NCBI GenBank assembly: GCA_914767715.1
Contig: OU612075.1
Span: 6,634,001-6,698,000 of the forward strand
Reading direction: 5' to 3'
Source: Membranipora membranacea
Taxonomy: Eukaryota; Bryozoa; Gymnolaemata; Cheilostomatida; Membraniporidae
Length of the DNA stretch: 64,000 nucleotides
Shown here: one piece after another, positions 57,601 through 64,000 of the stretch
Numbering within the stretch: the first letter of the stretch is position 1
How the letters are laid out: each line of letters begins with the position of its first letter
The notes under the pieces: generated by a model
The model's database searches: none
The model's input: the letters and a program-made list of their open reading frames with translations, nothing else
What the model was told of the DNA's origin: nothing
Program-made: the position numbers and the translations under genes

Positions 57601-59168
57601 ATTCTTAGTACCAGTTTCTACAGTAATTTAATGAGCCATAATGATATGCTATTACTACTGCACAAGCTTATTCCATGCCCAACTTACGGCATTTTGGATT
57701 AACTGCAGCAATAGGTTTCAGTTCGGTCAGTGCCTGGGGTTTTCTAGGGTTGCTTACCATTTCATACCAAACTGGAGCACATCTTCTCATGTTGCAACAG
57801 CTCCGCACGTCATATAGGATGGCACATCTCAGATATTTCAACTGAAATTGAAATATCATTACTACTGTAGGTTCATATCACACTTCATATAAAAATTCAC
57901 TGTTTGACCTTGAAGAGATTGTGATAGATACAGATTTTAAGTATCATTTTAGTATCTTTTCTTCTCAAATTTGAGTGAAATTCAGTGGAAACTTGGTCAA
58001 AGATTGCTAATGAAAACAGAGTAGTATACTAAGTTGGACTGGGAACTCATGAATGATACTAAATTCTTGATTCTGTCACATTCACTTTTGATGTGTGGGG
58101 ACATTAGGAGGCGATAAAACCAGCTAAAAGTCAACCAGAGTTTCGTAGTGGCCTTACTTACGCAAATGGGTAATCAAGAGAAAGCGAGCTAGAAAGGCCA
58201 GGGTAGCATGCTGTTCGTCCTTTCATAAAACTACATTGATCAAATTAAGTTTAATATTATCATTGATTGAGGCTATGTGGGTTGTATCTTCGCCTCCATT
58301 TAGCCTCCTGGAGTGCCATGTTATCAATAAGAGCGCATAAATAGTTCACAAGTCGATATGTGTTATGCAAGAATAAGAGAATTCAAATCTATCTCCCTCT
58401 GTGAGGCTCCAGTAGGGGGTTTAAGGTCACAAACAGCTAATGAATTAGGAACCAGGACACAGGATCGTTAGGAATGAGGACATGGAATAAGTCTTCCTGG
58501 CGTTAACCCCAGAGATCTCCATAGGTTCACTACAGGCTTGCCGCGTTAGAAAAGCCAAGCCACAAGACTTAGGCCTTACTTTTATTACCACTATGACAGT
58601 TGCAAAAAGAGAACTTTGTTGCCGTGCTGATTCCAACCTTTTACTCCCACGCTACACAAGCTATAACTAATAATTTCATTCCAGTGATGGAACCCCGGGA
58701 TTTTTTAAAGATGTTTGATTAGATGATCAACACCACATTAAGGTTAAAGAGTCATATTTAGTGTAATAAAATTAGACAATTTGAGTTGTTTTGTCGTTGC
58801 AGGAGACCCAAGGTCTAGCTTTCAATAGAGCCTCTCACTTTATAAGAACTGCAACTGCAAACTTGCTCAAAGCCCACTCTCGACCGGCCAGTCAAGCGTC
58901 ACTAGCTCAATCCGTACTCCAAAAGCCAGAGAGCAGACCAACGACTAGCACGAAGACGGCCATCAATACAAAACAGAAAGATGATACGAGTGCTACGATT
59001 AGTGAAGCCACGACTCAACAGGAAGACCGGGAACAGGACAGCAGTGAAGGTCTAGTAAAAGACAATAAGAGGTCGGAATCAAGGCCAAATACTTCAAGGA
59101 AAGAAAAGGACTTGGTCAGGGTTCAAAGTGCTGTTACAGATATTGTTGTTAATATTCCCACCTCATAG
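33608..59168 (+). CDS. Unrecognised gene, five 3' exons, polar disordered protein (5' incomplete)
   Basis: Exons 33608-33660, 37027-37176, 37884-38073, 41161-41315 and 58803-59168 join through GT-AG introns with matching phases (1 to 0, 0, 1, 0) and end in TAG at 59166. They give about 304 residues; an upstream start exon is missing. The product is rich in Ser, Thr, Arg, Gln and Pro, with a more ordered stretch across the last junction (SLSDLTVADLKSVIDTEF, then FNRASHFIRTATANLL) that looks helical; the C-terminus is low-complexity and charged (SRPTTSTK, SRPNTSRKEK). I recognise no domain, signal peptide or membrane segment. The first four exons are more G+C-rich than their introns. The 17.5-kb last intron contains the whole ankyrin-death gene on the opposite strand. 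It could be two genes if the last exon belongs elsewhere; the phase match argues mildly against that. Confidence 0.6.
33661..37026. other. Intron of the unrecognised gene
   Basis: Non-coding, AT-rich, no repeat family recognised. GACAATCAACA is directly repeated near 36645-36670. Confidence 0.4.
37027..37176 (+). CDS. Unrecognised gene, exon (150 bp)
   Basis: Acceptor CTGTTTGCAG, donor AATCAG|GTAACA. Only one frame is open: IPFDSSTSLTVKPVSHHGNG, then SWKNNYGRSCWTADLSRYDR. Phase 0 on both sides. Confidence 0.65.
37884..38073 (+). CDS. Unrecognised gene, exon (190 bp)
   Basis: Acceptor ACCTTTTAACAG, donor CTAAAA|GTAAGA. Reads TQQPIVVHPLPGYRRSNTT ... LPRRGQVKLTSLDPGQMVP, phase 1 out. Confidence 0.65.
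38074..41160. other. Intron of the unrecognised gene
   Basis: Non-coding, very AT-rich, with repeat family 2 copy 2. Nothing else recognised. Confidence 0.4.
39513..39726 (+). repeat. Dispersed repeat family 2, copy 2
   Basis: Matches 28591-28800 in the same orientation over its whole length at perhaps three-quarters identity by eye. It lies in an intron of the unrecognised gene. Confidence 0.75.
41161..41315 (+). CDS. Unrecognised gene, exon (155 bp)
   Basis: Acceptor TATATATTCAG, donor TTCCG|GTAAGA. Reads VGCRGQRRSRHNELGN ... SSLSDLTVADLKSVIDTEFP, phase 0 out. Confidence 0.65.
41851..41998. repeat. 73-bp tandem duplication
   Basis: CAATAAAATATTCATAAA occurs at 41851 and 41924, followed in both copies by ATCAGAAATACC.GTCTCACATC and AGCAGAC.AAG. 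Two diverged copies. Confidence 0.75.
42256..42261 (-). promoter_or_regulatory. Polyadenylation signal AATAAA (ankyrin-death gene)
   Basis: TTTATT on the plus strand gives AATAAA on the minus strand about 415 bp beyond the stop codon at 42674, a plausible 3' end. Confidence 0.35.
42590..42685. repeat. 22-bp minisatellite, about 4.4 copies, spanning a stop codon
   Basis: Plus-strand unit ACCAGTTGACCATGAGTTCA plus CC, in four full copies and a partial one. On the minus strand it begins inside the last codons of the ankyrin-death gene; the TGA stop (42674-42676) is part of the repeat. Confidence 0.85.
42674..42941 (-). CDS. Ankyrin-death gene, last exon (death domain)
   Basis: LLSLSFAVGIDLNKSNIDRL, KFRLSEDTDQKLFKLI, ALAIRKHLIKSGHNNIVSAL and a short tail ending VNLDWW and TGA. 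The pattern LA..LG..L....I..L ... L..AL...GHN.IV..L is that of death domains. The stop lies in the 22-bp repeat. An internal CAG|GTAGCC could be a donor to a further exon, but nothing supports it. Confidence 0.8.
42674..53708 (-). CDS. Ankyrin-repeat and death-domain protein (spliced, nested antisense)
   Basis: Minus-strand coding exons in order: 53541-53708, 51950-52089, 50333-50468, 49642-49774, 47501-47627, 44575-44710, 43804-43913, 42674-42941; 1218 bp, 405 residues, all GT-AG and phase-consistent. Residues about 21-220 form six ankyrin repeats (TPLHLAIKRNH, TPLHTAVIWQR, NVLHIASASGA, TPLMCAVAIQD, SALRLAIEKHH, with a weaker first one starting EEHLLAAATSGD). A helical linker follows. Residues about 316-390 look like a death domain (LLSLSFAVGIDLNKSNIDRL, then KLFKLI, ALAIRKHLIKSGHNNIVSAL). 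Ankyrin repeats and death domains are both protein-binding modules, and such pairs occur in ANKDD1-type proteins and in the C-terminal half of NF-kB p100/p105, so a cytoplasmic adaptor or signalling inhibitor is likely; the partner is unknown. There is no signal peptide or membrane segment. The start is MSMAWSW at 53708; the next Met is two codons later. Confidence 0.85.
43532..43690. repeat. 89-bp tandem duplication
   Basis: TAAGGTCCTAT.T.GGAATAAT begins at 43532 and again at 43621; both copies end in CTCAATTTATGCAAGG.TGGG. Two copies, in an ankyrin-gene intron. Confidence 0.8.
43804..43913 (-). CDS. Ankyrin-death gene, exon 7 (linker to death domain)
   Basis: IYEMYVKPTRRLQRSISREL then LSAIETITDTTVAQIY, probably helix 1 of the death fold at its end. 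Acceptor TTTTTTTAG, donor TACAG|GTGAAT, phase 2. Confidence 0.85.
44575..44710 (-). CDS. Ankyrin-death gene, exon 6 (linker)
   Basis: RHSFICHNLATVAIENVDLL then an Ala/Pro/Asp-rich end (QASPAAPDEDACLK). No domain recognised. Acceptor CCGTTTTACAG, donor CTCAAG|GTATGT, phase 0. Confidence 0.85.
44711..47500. other. Intron of the ankyrin-death gene
   Basis: No exon seen. It contains the diverged hairpin at 45591-45618 and two related AGCCCTC-containing blocks around 47220-47310 and 47395-47460. Confidence 0.4.
45591..45618. repeat. Diverged copy of the 2427 hairpin
   Basis: CAGAGACTATGGAT and ATCTATAATCTCG form an imperfect palindrome matching the perfect hairpin at 2427-2462. Confidence 0.5.
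47501..47627 (-). CDS. Ankyrin-death gene, exon 5
   Basis: MSALRLAIEKHHLEMVKLLL then DYGAMVEFTV, the last clear ankyrin repeat. Acceptor TACCTTACAG, donor AGAAG|GTTAGT, phase 2. Confidence 0.92.
47628..49641. other. Intron of the ankyrin-death gene
   Basis: No exon seen; AT-rich. It contains the half-hairpin 15-mer TCTATAGTCTCTGGT at 48285-48299, identical to the right arm at 2448-2462. Confidence 0.4.
49642..49774 (-). CDS. Ankyrin-death gene, exon 4
   Basis: VKKNSIDHRRWTPLMCAVAI then DTVRVLLQSGVSCNEPF. The in-frame acceptor is TATTGAAG at 49775; a second AG 14 bases further in (GAACAG) would give an immediate stop. Donor TCAT|GTAAGT, phase 1. Confidence 0.88.
50072..50295. repeat. 27-bp minisatellite, about eight copies
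   Basis: Unit resembling GGGAATTTCAGGCTAAAGTT plus GCATTGT, with 10-25 percent divergence. A plus-strand frame stays open through it (9-residue pattern LHCGNFR.K) because 27 is a multiple of three. It lies 38 bp from exon 3 of the ankyrin gene, inside the intron. Confidence 0.85.
50333..50468 (-). CDS. Ankyrin-death gene, exon 3
   Basis: RLDLLKRLVEHEPDSVNIPD, then GKNVLHIASASGATEFVKYL, an ankyrin repeat boundary. Acceptor TTCCTGTTGCAG, donor CCAAG|GTAAGA, phase 0. Confidence 0.92.
50469..51949. other. Intron of the ankyrin-death gene
   Basis: No exon seen. It contains a 13-bp perfect hairpin with a 2-nt loop at 51564-51591 (CAAGGAGTAACAG / CTGTTACTCCTTG). Confidence 0.45.
51564..51591. repeat. 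13-bp perfect hairpin
   Basis: CAAGGAGTAACAG, two bases, then CTGTTACTCCTTG. No T-run follows, so there is no reason to call a terminator. Confidence 0.75.
51950..52089 (-). CDS. Ankyrin-death gene, exon 2
   Basis: NSTPLHLAIKRNHTDCFEVL and GRTPLHTAVIWQ: one full ankyrin repeat and the start of the next. Acceptor TTTCTTTATAG, donor GCAAAG|GTTAGT, phase 2 out. Confidence 0.92.
53332..53448. repeat. Long hairpin, 117 nt
   Basis: CCACAGGTCTACTCC (53332-53346) pairs with GGAGTAGACCTGTGG (53434-53448), and CCCTGGCAATGTTT (53358-53371) with AAACATTGCCAGGG (53411-53424). Both stems are perfect with small internal loops. It lies in the first coding intron of the ankyrin gene, about 90 bp from the first coding exon. 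Confidence 0.85.
53541..53708 (-). CDS. Ankyrin-death gene, first coding exon
   Basis: 56 residues, MSMAWSWVQKLLGYE then HLLAAATSGDITSLLSLL (first ankyrin-like repeat), ending CTCACAG|GTATGG in phase 0. The exon begins at 53726 after the acceptor TTTTTAGTTTTCAG, so 18 bases are untranslated. Confidence 0.85.
53726..53905. repeat. 97-bp tandem duplication carrying a splice acceptor
   Basis: TCTGAAAACTAAAAAAA.CATGATCCC occurs at 53726 and 97 bases later, each followed by ATTGCATCGCTTTGCTGAGCTTCATTT. On the minus strand each copy holds TTTTTAGTTTTCAG, the acceptor used by the first coding exon. Confidence 0.8.
54601..54790 (-). other. Putative 5' untranslated exon and promoter of the ankyrin-death gene
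   Basis: A good minus-strand donor (GTTGTGAG|GTAAGTTAC) ends at 54601. Upstream on the minus strand lie TTCAGTGAG (initiator-like, A at 54790), CATAAAGG about 22 bp further, and an inverted CCAAT motif (GATTGGCT, near 54841). The spacing of the TATA-like box is short, so the start site is uncertain. Confidence 0.3.
54850..57082. other. Intron of the unrecognised gene, 3' of the nested gene's promoter
   Basis: No exon recognised. Open frames of 60-95 codons here (for example 56047-56334) have no recognisable domain or splice context. Confidence 0.4.
57083..57488. mobile_element. Fold-back MITE with tRNA-like centre
   Basis: Inverted arms of about 80-90 bp: TAGCCAATGAGTTGGCTCTG ... CATAATATGGTACTTTC on the left, and GAAAGTACCATAATATG ... 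AGAGCCAACACATTGGCTA on the right. Between them, 57258-57330 carries a tRNA-like head (GATAGCGCAATCGGTAGAGCG) with a degenerate B box. Confidence 0.7.
57489..58802. other. Intron of the unrecognised gene, last part
   Basis: Nothing recognised; ends in the acceptor of the last exon. Confidence 0.4.
58803..59168 (+). CDS. Unrecognised gene, last coding exon
   Basis: Acceptor TTTTGTCGTTGCAG. 121 residues from ETQGLAFNRASHFIRTATAN to TDIVVNIPTS and TAG. The first third is probably helical; the rest is Ser/Thr/Lys-rich and low-complexity with two SRP.TS motifs. Confidence 0.65.
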   Translation, partial: ETQGLAFNRASHFIRTATANLLKAHSRPASQASLAQSVLQKPESRPTTSTKTAINTKQKDDTSATISEATTQQEDREQDSSEGLVKDNKRSESRPNTSRKEKDLVRVQSAVTDIVVNIPTS

Positions 59169-59542
59169 TTTGATTATTATTTCGCCCCTTTGCTTAGGTT
59201 TGACGAATGGTGGTTGACTATGCTTGAGCAGGGCTTAATTACCATTTTCAATCATTGCACGGAACATTGCCAAAGATAGCCTGAGGACTGAGGAATACGT
59301 TGATTTTCATTACACTCTAGTGTGCTTATTCACTTTTCACATTTTTGTGTGCAAGACAAAGAGATTTTTCCTGCTACAGGGTTGTGTCATTGATATCGTT
59401 CTATTTTTGTATGTTAATTATCCACAACAGTTTTCTAACAAATTCTCATTGTAATAAATATATTGCCACCGAAACATCGGGGTTTGAGGATCGAGTATTC
59501 AGACATTTCTGTAATTATAGTATTGTTTTAGTGCATGTACAC

Positions 59543-59548
59543 AATAAA
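59543..59548 (+). promoter_or_regulatory. Polyadenylation signal AATAAA (unrecognised gene)
   Basis: AATAAA about 375 bp after the TAG stop at 59166, a plausible 3' UTR end. An open frame of 101 codons downstream of the stop lies in this 3' UTR. Confidence 0.45.
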
Positions 59549-60291
59549 GTGGAAGGGCATGGGGTTGAACTCTGTAGAATATGTTCTTTGGTAAGGCATA
59601 TCGTTGTGGGTATGCTGCAAAGGAGTCTCCATAAAGATGCAAGATTCTAAGAAGATAACATTTGCAAACGGATAAAACACAAGTTTTGAAAAAAGATGCT
59701 ACTGAGTGGTTTCAAGAAAAAAAATGTTATGGGTTGCAACTGTAATTGATTTGTACTGAAGCTAATTATCACATAATACATGGCCAAAGAAAACTCAAAA
59801 ATAGAATTGTTTTTGTTGAAAATTGACGTGGGTTGAAACATGACAGCTTCTGTTTCACATTAATTATCACATATTGCTGTGTTTGTTGTAGACAGCCCCT
59901 GGATATTTGTGGATATTAGTGGAGCATGTGTTATTGCATTACTATAGCTAGGTGTTTCCCATTCAAACTGGCATACAACAGTCTCACAAACGCATCTCGA
60001 CCACTGCAAGCTAATTCAGAAGGAACAGAAATTTCTGTGGGTGGGTGAGCCTAAGAGAATTACACACTTGCAAACCTCAGGTGCCATTGATCCAAAGGCA
60101 ACTAGTGTACACCTTGAAATTGGCTCTTCTTCACATCCCAACCGACAGAGCGAGTCAGCTCTACAGTAATTAATTTTAGATTTCAAATTGAGTGTCTATT
60201 TTATCAAATGACAGTGGGTCTCAAGTCCAGTGACCACTGCTGGACTTGCACAAAACGCAGAGGGTCTGTTGCACCAGGGAGATCCCAGGTT

Positions 60292-60312
60292 GCACCAAGG
60301 ACTCCTTGGTGC
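60292..60312. repeat. 21-bp perfect odd palindrome
   Basis: GCACCAAGGA, a central C, then TCCTTGGTGC. A related GTTGCACCAGGG lies just upstream. Confidence 0.75.
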
Positions 60313-61208
60313 CACACAGATTTAAATTGGGACATGTGTACATATAATTTATTACAGACTTCATATTATAGGTTTGGAGCAAGGAGTACTCCACCTTGCT
60401 TGTAGAGAGGAGACCAAGTTACCAACTCTGACAATAATGGCAGACATGCTCATCCGGTAGCATAGTATTTGATAGGGGAATGAGTAAGGGAGAGTTGTCA
60501 GGACTTCTATAATGTTCTGGCAACATTGTTTATCCAACAAAGATGAGAAATGTGAGCAATTAATTCAAGCAAATGTCTCCATGAAATTTGTGTACTAGAT
60601 TTTAATGTTTTATTTGTAGCTGAGAACTAGTTACTTCTAAAAAAAGGGGGTAGTGTAAAATACTCCTACTTAGATGATTATCAAGCTTTTATAAATTGCA
60701 GGCTATCTTTATAAAATGATGTAAACGGAACAGCTGCACAATTGACATTAAGATTTTATTTTCATGGTCGAGTCATTCAAGTGACATGTCTATGATGTCA
60801 AGGTCAGATAGTTGTCACGGAGACAAGTAAACTATTCTGGTGAGTAACCCTGGACTTGTTGCAGAAGACTTTTGGAAAATTCATTCAAATCATGTAAGCT
60901 ATTGTATATATTCCACATAGATAGACAGATTGCAAGTAATAAATGATGACTATCTTAATTTCAATGACAACTGTTTCAAATGCCACACACATGCATAATT
61001 GCTGTAACCAATGAAGGGGCTTGCATTGAACCAATGAACTCTGAGGGGGTTGATTAGTTCAGTAAACTGAAATTGAAATGTTGCATTTGACTGTAATGTA
61101 ATAATGGACTGGGTATACTGATTGGTCCAACTCTCAATGACTGAATTTTCCTACAGCAATACAGTCCCAGTTTCTGATTTCTTCCACTTGGCTATCGCTG
61201 CAGATCAA

Positions 61209-61241
61209 TATAAATTCCTGTTATTGAAATTCATTCAGTCA
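61209..61241 (+). promoter_or_regulatory. Candidate core promoter of the DUF1330-like gene
   Basis: TATAAA at 61209-61214 and an initiator-like TTCAGTC with its A at 61237, 28 bp downstream, the normal TATA-to-start distance. It is about 280 bp upstream of the coding exon, which begins after an acceptor (TTTATTTAGCAG), so a short untranslated first exon and an intron are implied. Confidence 0.4.
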
Positions 61242-61521
61242 GAGGATCGCAGATCACACCGAAAAATGAGCAAGCATCCAGCTCAGCTTTAGACATTCGA
61301 ATGTACCATATATGACATGAAAATTCATTGGTCAAGTCAAAGTATGCATCAAAATTCATAACTCTTGTATTATAAGCATAAGCATAAATTTATTTTCGCC
61401 GCTGTTTTGTGCAGATTTGAATTCGTAGAGTACATGTCTATAATTAATGCACAATTTATGTAGAATTCGTATGCATGTTCATTGTTCATAAGTTTGCTGT
61501 TGTATTTATTTAGCAGTAAAG

Positions 61522-61659
61522 ATGGCAGAAGGAGCTAGTCCTGTGTATGTGATCATGGCATTTCCCATTAGCAACTATCAGAGATTCAAGAATACAATGA
61601 TGAGAAACAAGTCTATTCTCGGCAATTACAATGGTGTGTTAGTCTGCTCAGCACCAGAG
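61522..61659 (+). CDS. DUF1330-like gene, exon 1
   Basis: MAEGASPVYVIMAFPISNYQ to GVLVCSAPE, first half of domain 1; donor CCAGAG|GTGAGT, phase 0. Confidence 0.88.
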
Positions 61660-63920
61660 GTGAGTGCAAAATCGAAAAGTATTGCCAACAACCAACAAAA
61701 GTGTTCATTCTCTTTCACTATACTATGCCGTGTTAGAAGATGAATACCAAAAAAGTCAAAGTTAAAAAGTTGTTATTTTCTATTGTTTATAACATACTTA
61801 TAGGCAAACCTAAAAACAATGTGATGATATTAATTAATCTTACCCTGCTGCACATGTCACATTTGATTATACTATAACAGTTGTCATGCAGATTGAAAAA
61901 ACACTGTGTACTCTTGTGCGTGTGACAATCTTTAACAGGTCAAGTGTTCAGAGGGTCGCTGGCCAGGAAACAGAACTATGGCCATTATTCATTTTGCTTC
62001 CGAAAGAAACGCAAGACAATACCTTGAAAGCGACCCAACAGTGAAACAACCTGATTTCATGGATGGAATGGATATCATTATGGTACATACACAGAGGCCT
62101 AATTTACCAACTGGTGAGTTGGCTTATTCTTGTCTATGTCTAGGATGCAATCAGCCGCATGGGTCATCGTAAACATTAGGCAACTAGTTAGTGCTAACAC
62201 CAACAATTAGCAGGTTCCACGGACGGTTTGTTGAAAGGCCTTTCAAAGTAGGACACCTGTTCAAAGCTATCAGTAAATACAATCTTAATTTTTTCTTGAA
62301 CGTTATCTGGAAATGCAGATTGGCTGGAATATTGTTTATTAAATTTTAATGTGAACAGCGGTAGAGGGGGAACAACTCTGAATACAGAGAAATATGCTCA
62401 TGCCTAATCTAACTGGAATGTAATGGTTTGGTTGAAAGTTGATTGAAAATAATTATCCTTGCAATAGTTACTCTAGCCATTGCTCTTGTATGCTCTGATT
62501 GGATGGATTGGGTCCACCCAATCAGTGCATACACAATGGCTATAGATACTCAGAATATCAATAAACAATTTCCTTGCCGTCGAATTGCCGACATATTTTA
62601 CTAAGTTTTTATTTGCAGAGTATCTCGAGAAGTCATTTTTTGTTGTGGCTGACGTGATCATCACTGATCCGGTAGCATTCCAAAATGAATATTCCCCGAA
62701 AGTGGTACATCTTCAAGATGAGGGAAAGGTGGGTGAAGTTTATGTTATGCTGTCAACCTATTTTCATCCACTTTAGTCTGGATGGTTCATGTTTTGTTTT
62801 TGTAAAATCTTTGTAAACTTTTTTCAAGACAACATATGAGCGGGTCTATATTAGAAATCACACTGTCATAACATCCAGTTCCGTTTAGCGCCATCTAAAT
62901 TTTACTACCTGATACTTTCATCCTCAAGTGCATGTGATTTCCCCTCTAATTGGTCTGATCAAGAGTGTGAGAACTCCAAAAACCAAAATTAACCACTGAG
63001 ACGATGTGATTTACAAGGTTGGTTTGACGGAAATCATGACTTTTTAATTTTTAGCTTCCCCTAAATTTCTGACAATGACATCATGATCGTTAAGTTATTT
63101 CATCTACAGCAGATGGTAATGTCATGTTGTAGACTGCATGGATGTTGATTCTATATGTCTATTCTATATGTCCATGTCTCTATTCTATGTCTTTCATATG
63201 TTCAGGTGACCGTGTCAGTTGTCTGTCCAACTCCTGTCTCATACAGAGGTACATGGAAACCTCACATGATCATCATTAATCAGTGGTCCAATGAGACGGC
63301 TTACAATACGTTCTATAACTCAGGTAAAGTCTCTTTGTCAATCCTACAAATTTGATCAAGAATTTTCAGCAGAGTCAAAGGTATTTGCCAAGCAATTATT
63401 TATATGAGAAAATATCAGCGTTGTAATGATTGTTGTCCCACCACTTTCTCTTCTCATGTGGTTCCGTGTTTTGATGATGTACAAAAAATGAGAAATGTCT
63501 CAGAAAGCCGAAATATAAGTTTGTAAACTAAAACATTGTGTTCGAAAACAGACAAAACAATCCAAACATTTGAAATTTTTAATTTGAATACTTCAATCTC
63601 GGTAACAATTCAAACTTATGAAACAAAAGGTTAGAGTATCAGTTACAGCACAGGCTTTCTGTAGTTGGTGCAAGTCTATAGTGGTCGATGCCACTTGGGC
63701 ACTCGACCACTTGACTTGCACCAACTACAGAAAGCCTGTGAGGTACAGCTACCGTATACTATTGTTCTTCATGGTGAGTATTATAAGAATATCAATCCTT
63801 GTACAGTAAATCAAGGGTGATATACTCTATATTCCAGATGAATACGCACCAATCAAAAGTCTGAGACAGAGGATTACCCAATCTAATGTCATCACAATCA
63901 ACAATGTATTGGAGCACTAG
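61522..63920 (+). CDS. Two-domain DUF1330-like protein (spliced)
   Basis: Coding exons 61522-61659, 61939-62113, 62619-62728, 63206-63323 and 63838-63920; 624 bp, 207 residues, all GT-AG and phase-consistent. The product has two similar halves: residues 1-95 (YVIMAFPISNYQRFKNTM, then RTMAIIHFASERNARQYL) and about 105-205 (FFVVADVIITDPVAFQNEYS, then HMIIINQWSNETAYNTFYNS). Each follows the DUF1330 plan of a strand with a D-P/S-x-x-F/Y helix, a middle strand and a second helix with an F..E..A..Y pattern, which folds as a dimeric alpha+beta barrel; a fused pair could form one barrel in a single chain. DUF1330 proteins are mostly bacterial single-domain proteins of about 95 residues with no settled function. 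There is no signal peptide or membrane segment, so a cytosolic location is likely. The ATG at 61522 follows an acceptor by five bases and is the first in the exon. Confidence 0.82.
61939..62113 (+). CDS. DUF1330-like gene, exon 2
   Basis: VKCSEGRWPGNRTMAIIHFA to VHTQRPNLPT, second half of domain 1; acceptor TTTAACAG, donor ACTG|GTGAGT, phase 1. Confidence 0.88.
62474..62542. repeat. Small fold-back with TAGCCAT ends
   Basis: TAGCCATTG...GTATGC.CTGATTGG pairs with CCCAATCAG.GCATACACAATGGCTA. The ends resemble those of the 57083 element. Intronic in the DUF1330-like gene. Confidence 0.7.
62619..62728 (+). CDS. DUF1330-like gene, exon 3
   Basis: EYLEKSFFVVADVIITDPVA to VVHLQDEGK, first half of domain 2; acceptor TTTATTTGCAG, donor AAAG|GTGGGT, phase 0. 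Confidence 0.88.
63206..63323 (+). CDS. DUF1330-like gene, exon 4
   Basis: VTVSVVCPTPVSYRGTWKPH to AYNTFYNS, second half of domain 2; acceptor TATGTTCAG, donor CTCAG|GTAAAG, phase 1. Confidence 0.88.
63649..63740. ncRNA. 92-nt near-perfect hairpin (pre-miRNA-like, unproven)
   Basis: The outer stem 63649-63676 / 63713-63740 is 28 bp and perfect; an inner stem 63680-63688 / 63703-63711 is 9 bp; TGCC/GGCA closes a loop of about 5 nt. There is one small internal loop and one bulge. Size fits a microRNA precursor, but the stem is more perfect than most animal ones, so a fold-back insertion is equally possible. It lies in the last intron of the DUF1330-like gene. Confidence 0.4.
63838..63920 (+). 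CDS. DUF1330-like gene, last exon
   Basis: DEYAPIKSLRQRITQSNVIT to VLEH and TAG at 63918; acceptor CTATATTCCAG, phase 1 in. The pattern (S)DEYAPIKSLRQR resembles the end of DUF1330 domains (speY...R..R). Confidence 0.85.
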
Positions 63921-64000
63921 AGAAAACGGACATCTGACATTTTTATATATATACTTCCCATCGACTGACAGCTGAAATATAATCTCAACTTAAGTCGAAG

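Larger units (their letters stand above)
59169..61208. other. 3' UTR and intergenic spacer
   Basis: The first ~400 bp are likely 3' UTR of the unrecognised gene. The rest is intergenic with the short palindrome and a TTGGCTCTTCTTCACATCCC fragment near 60119 resembling the right arm of the 57083 element. Confidence 0.45.

Noticed and set aside
59345-59650. 101-codon frame after the last exon of the unrecognised gene
   Set aside because: It lies in the probable 3' UTR, spans the AATAAA signal, and has no recognisable domain.

Overview
This is AT-rich, intron-rich DNA from an animal, most likely a marine invertebrate. Introns have GT-AG borders, one gene occupies roughly every 10-20 kb, and the intergenic and intronic DNA is full of tRNA-derived SINEs, small fold-back (MITE-like) elements and minisatellites. 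No operons, ribosome binding sites, intact tRNA or rRNA genes, or CRISPR arrays are visible. The species cannot be named from the sequence alone. All four gene models below were spliced by eye; every junction was checked for GT/AG borders and reading-frame phase, but none for expression.

Layout. (1) About 6.4-30.5 kb, plus strand: a cyclic-nucleotide-gated (CNG) cation channel subunit of about 752-759 residues, with six membrane segments, a pore loop, a C-linker and a cyclic-nucleotide-binding domain. Its S4, C-linker and CNBD resemble CNG alpha subunits, but the selectivity filter reads TISKLPHP instead of the usual TIGETPPP. There is a candidate alternative first exon at 16049-16174. (2) About 33.6-59.6 kb, plus strand: an unrecognised gene encoding a polar, Ser/Thr/Arg-rich, probably disordered protein. 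Five exons join in frame and the 5' end is missing. (3) 54.7-42.3 kb, minus strand: a gene for a 405-residue protein with about six ankyrin repeats and a C-terminal death domain, lying wholly inside the 17.5-kb last intron of gene 2 on the opposite strand. (4) 61.2-63.9 kb, plus strand: a compact five-exon gene for a 207-residue protein made of two tandem DUF1330-like (dimeric alpha+beta barrel) domains.

The first 6.3 kb and the long introns carry no convincing coding sequence. They do carry structure: three copies of a roughly 210-245-bp repeat with inverted ends, two copies of another dispersed repeat, a family of fold-back elements with TAGCCAAT ends (one with a tRNA-like centre), a short hairpin sequence found three times, an 81-bp nearly perfect palindrome, a 92-nt near-perfect hairpin inside an intron of gene 4, a broken LINE reverse-transcriptase tail, a head-to-head SINE pair, and tandem arrays with 9-, 12-, 22-, 27- and 183-bp units. 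The genes do not form one pathway. The notable biology is the altered channel pore, the nested antisense ankyrin-death gene and the eukaryotic double-DUF1330 protein.
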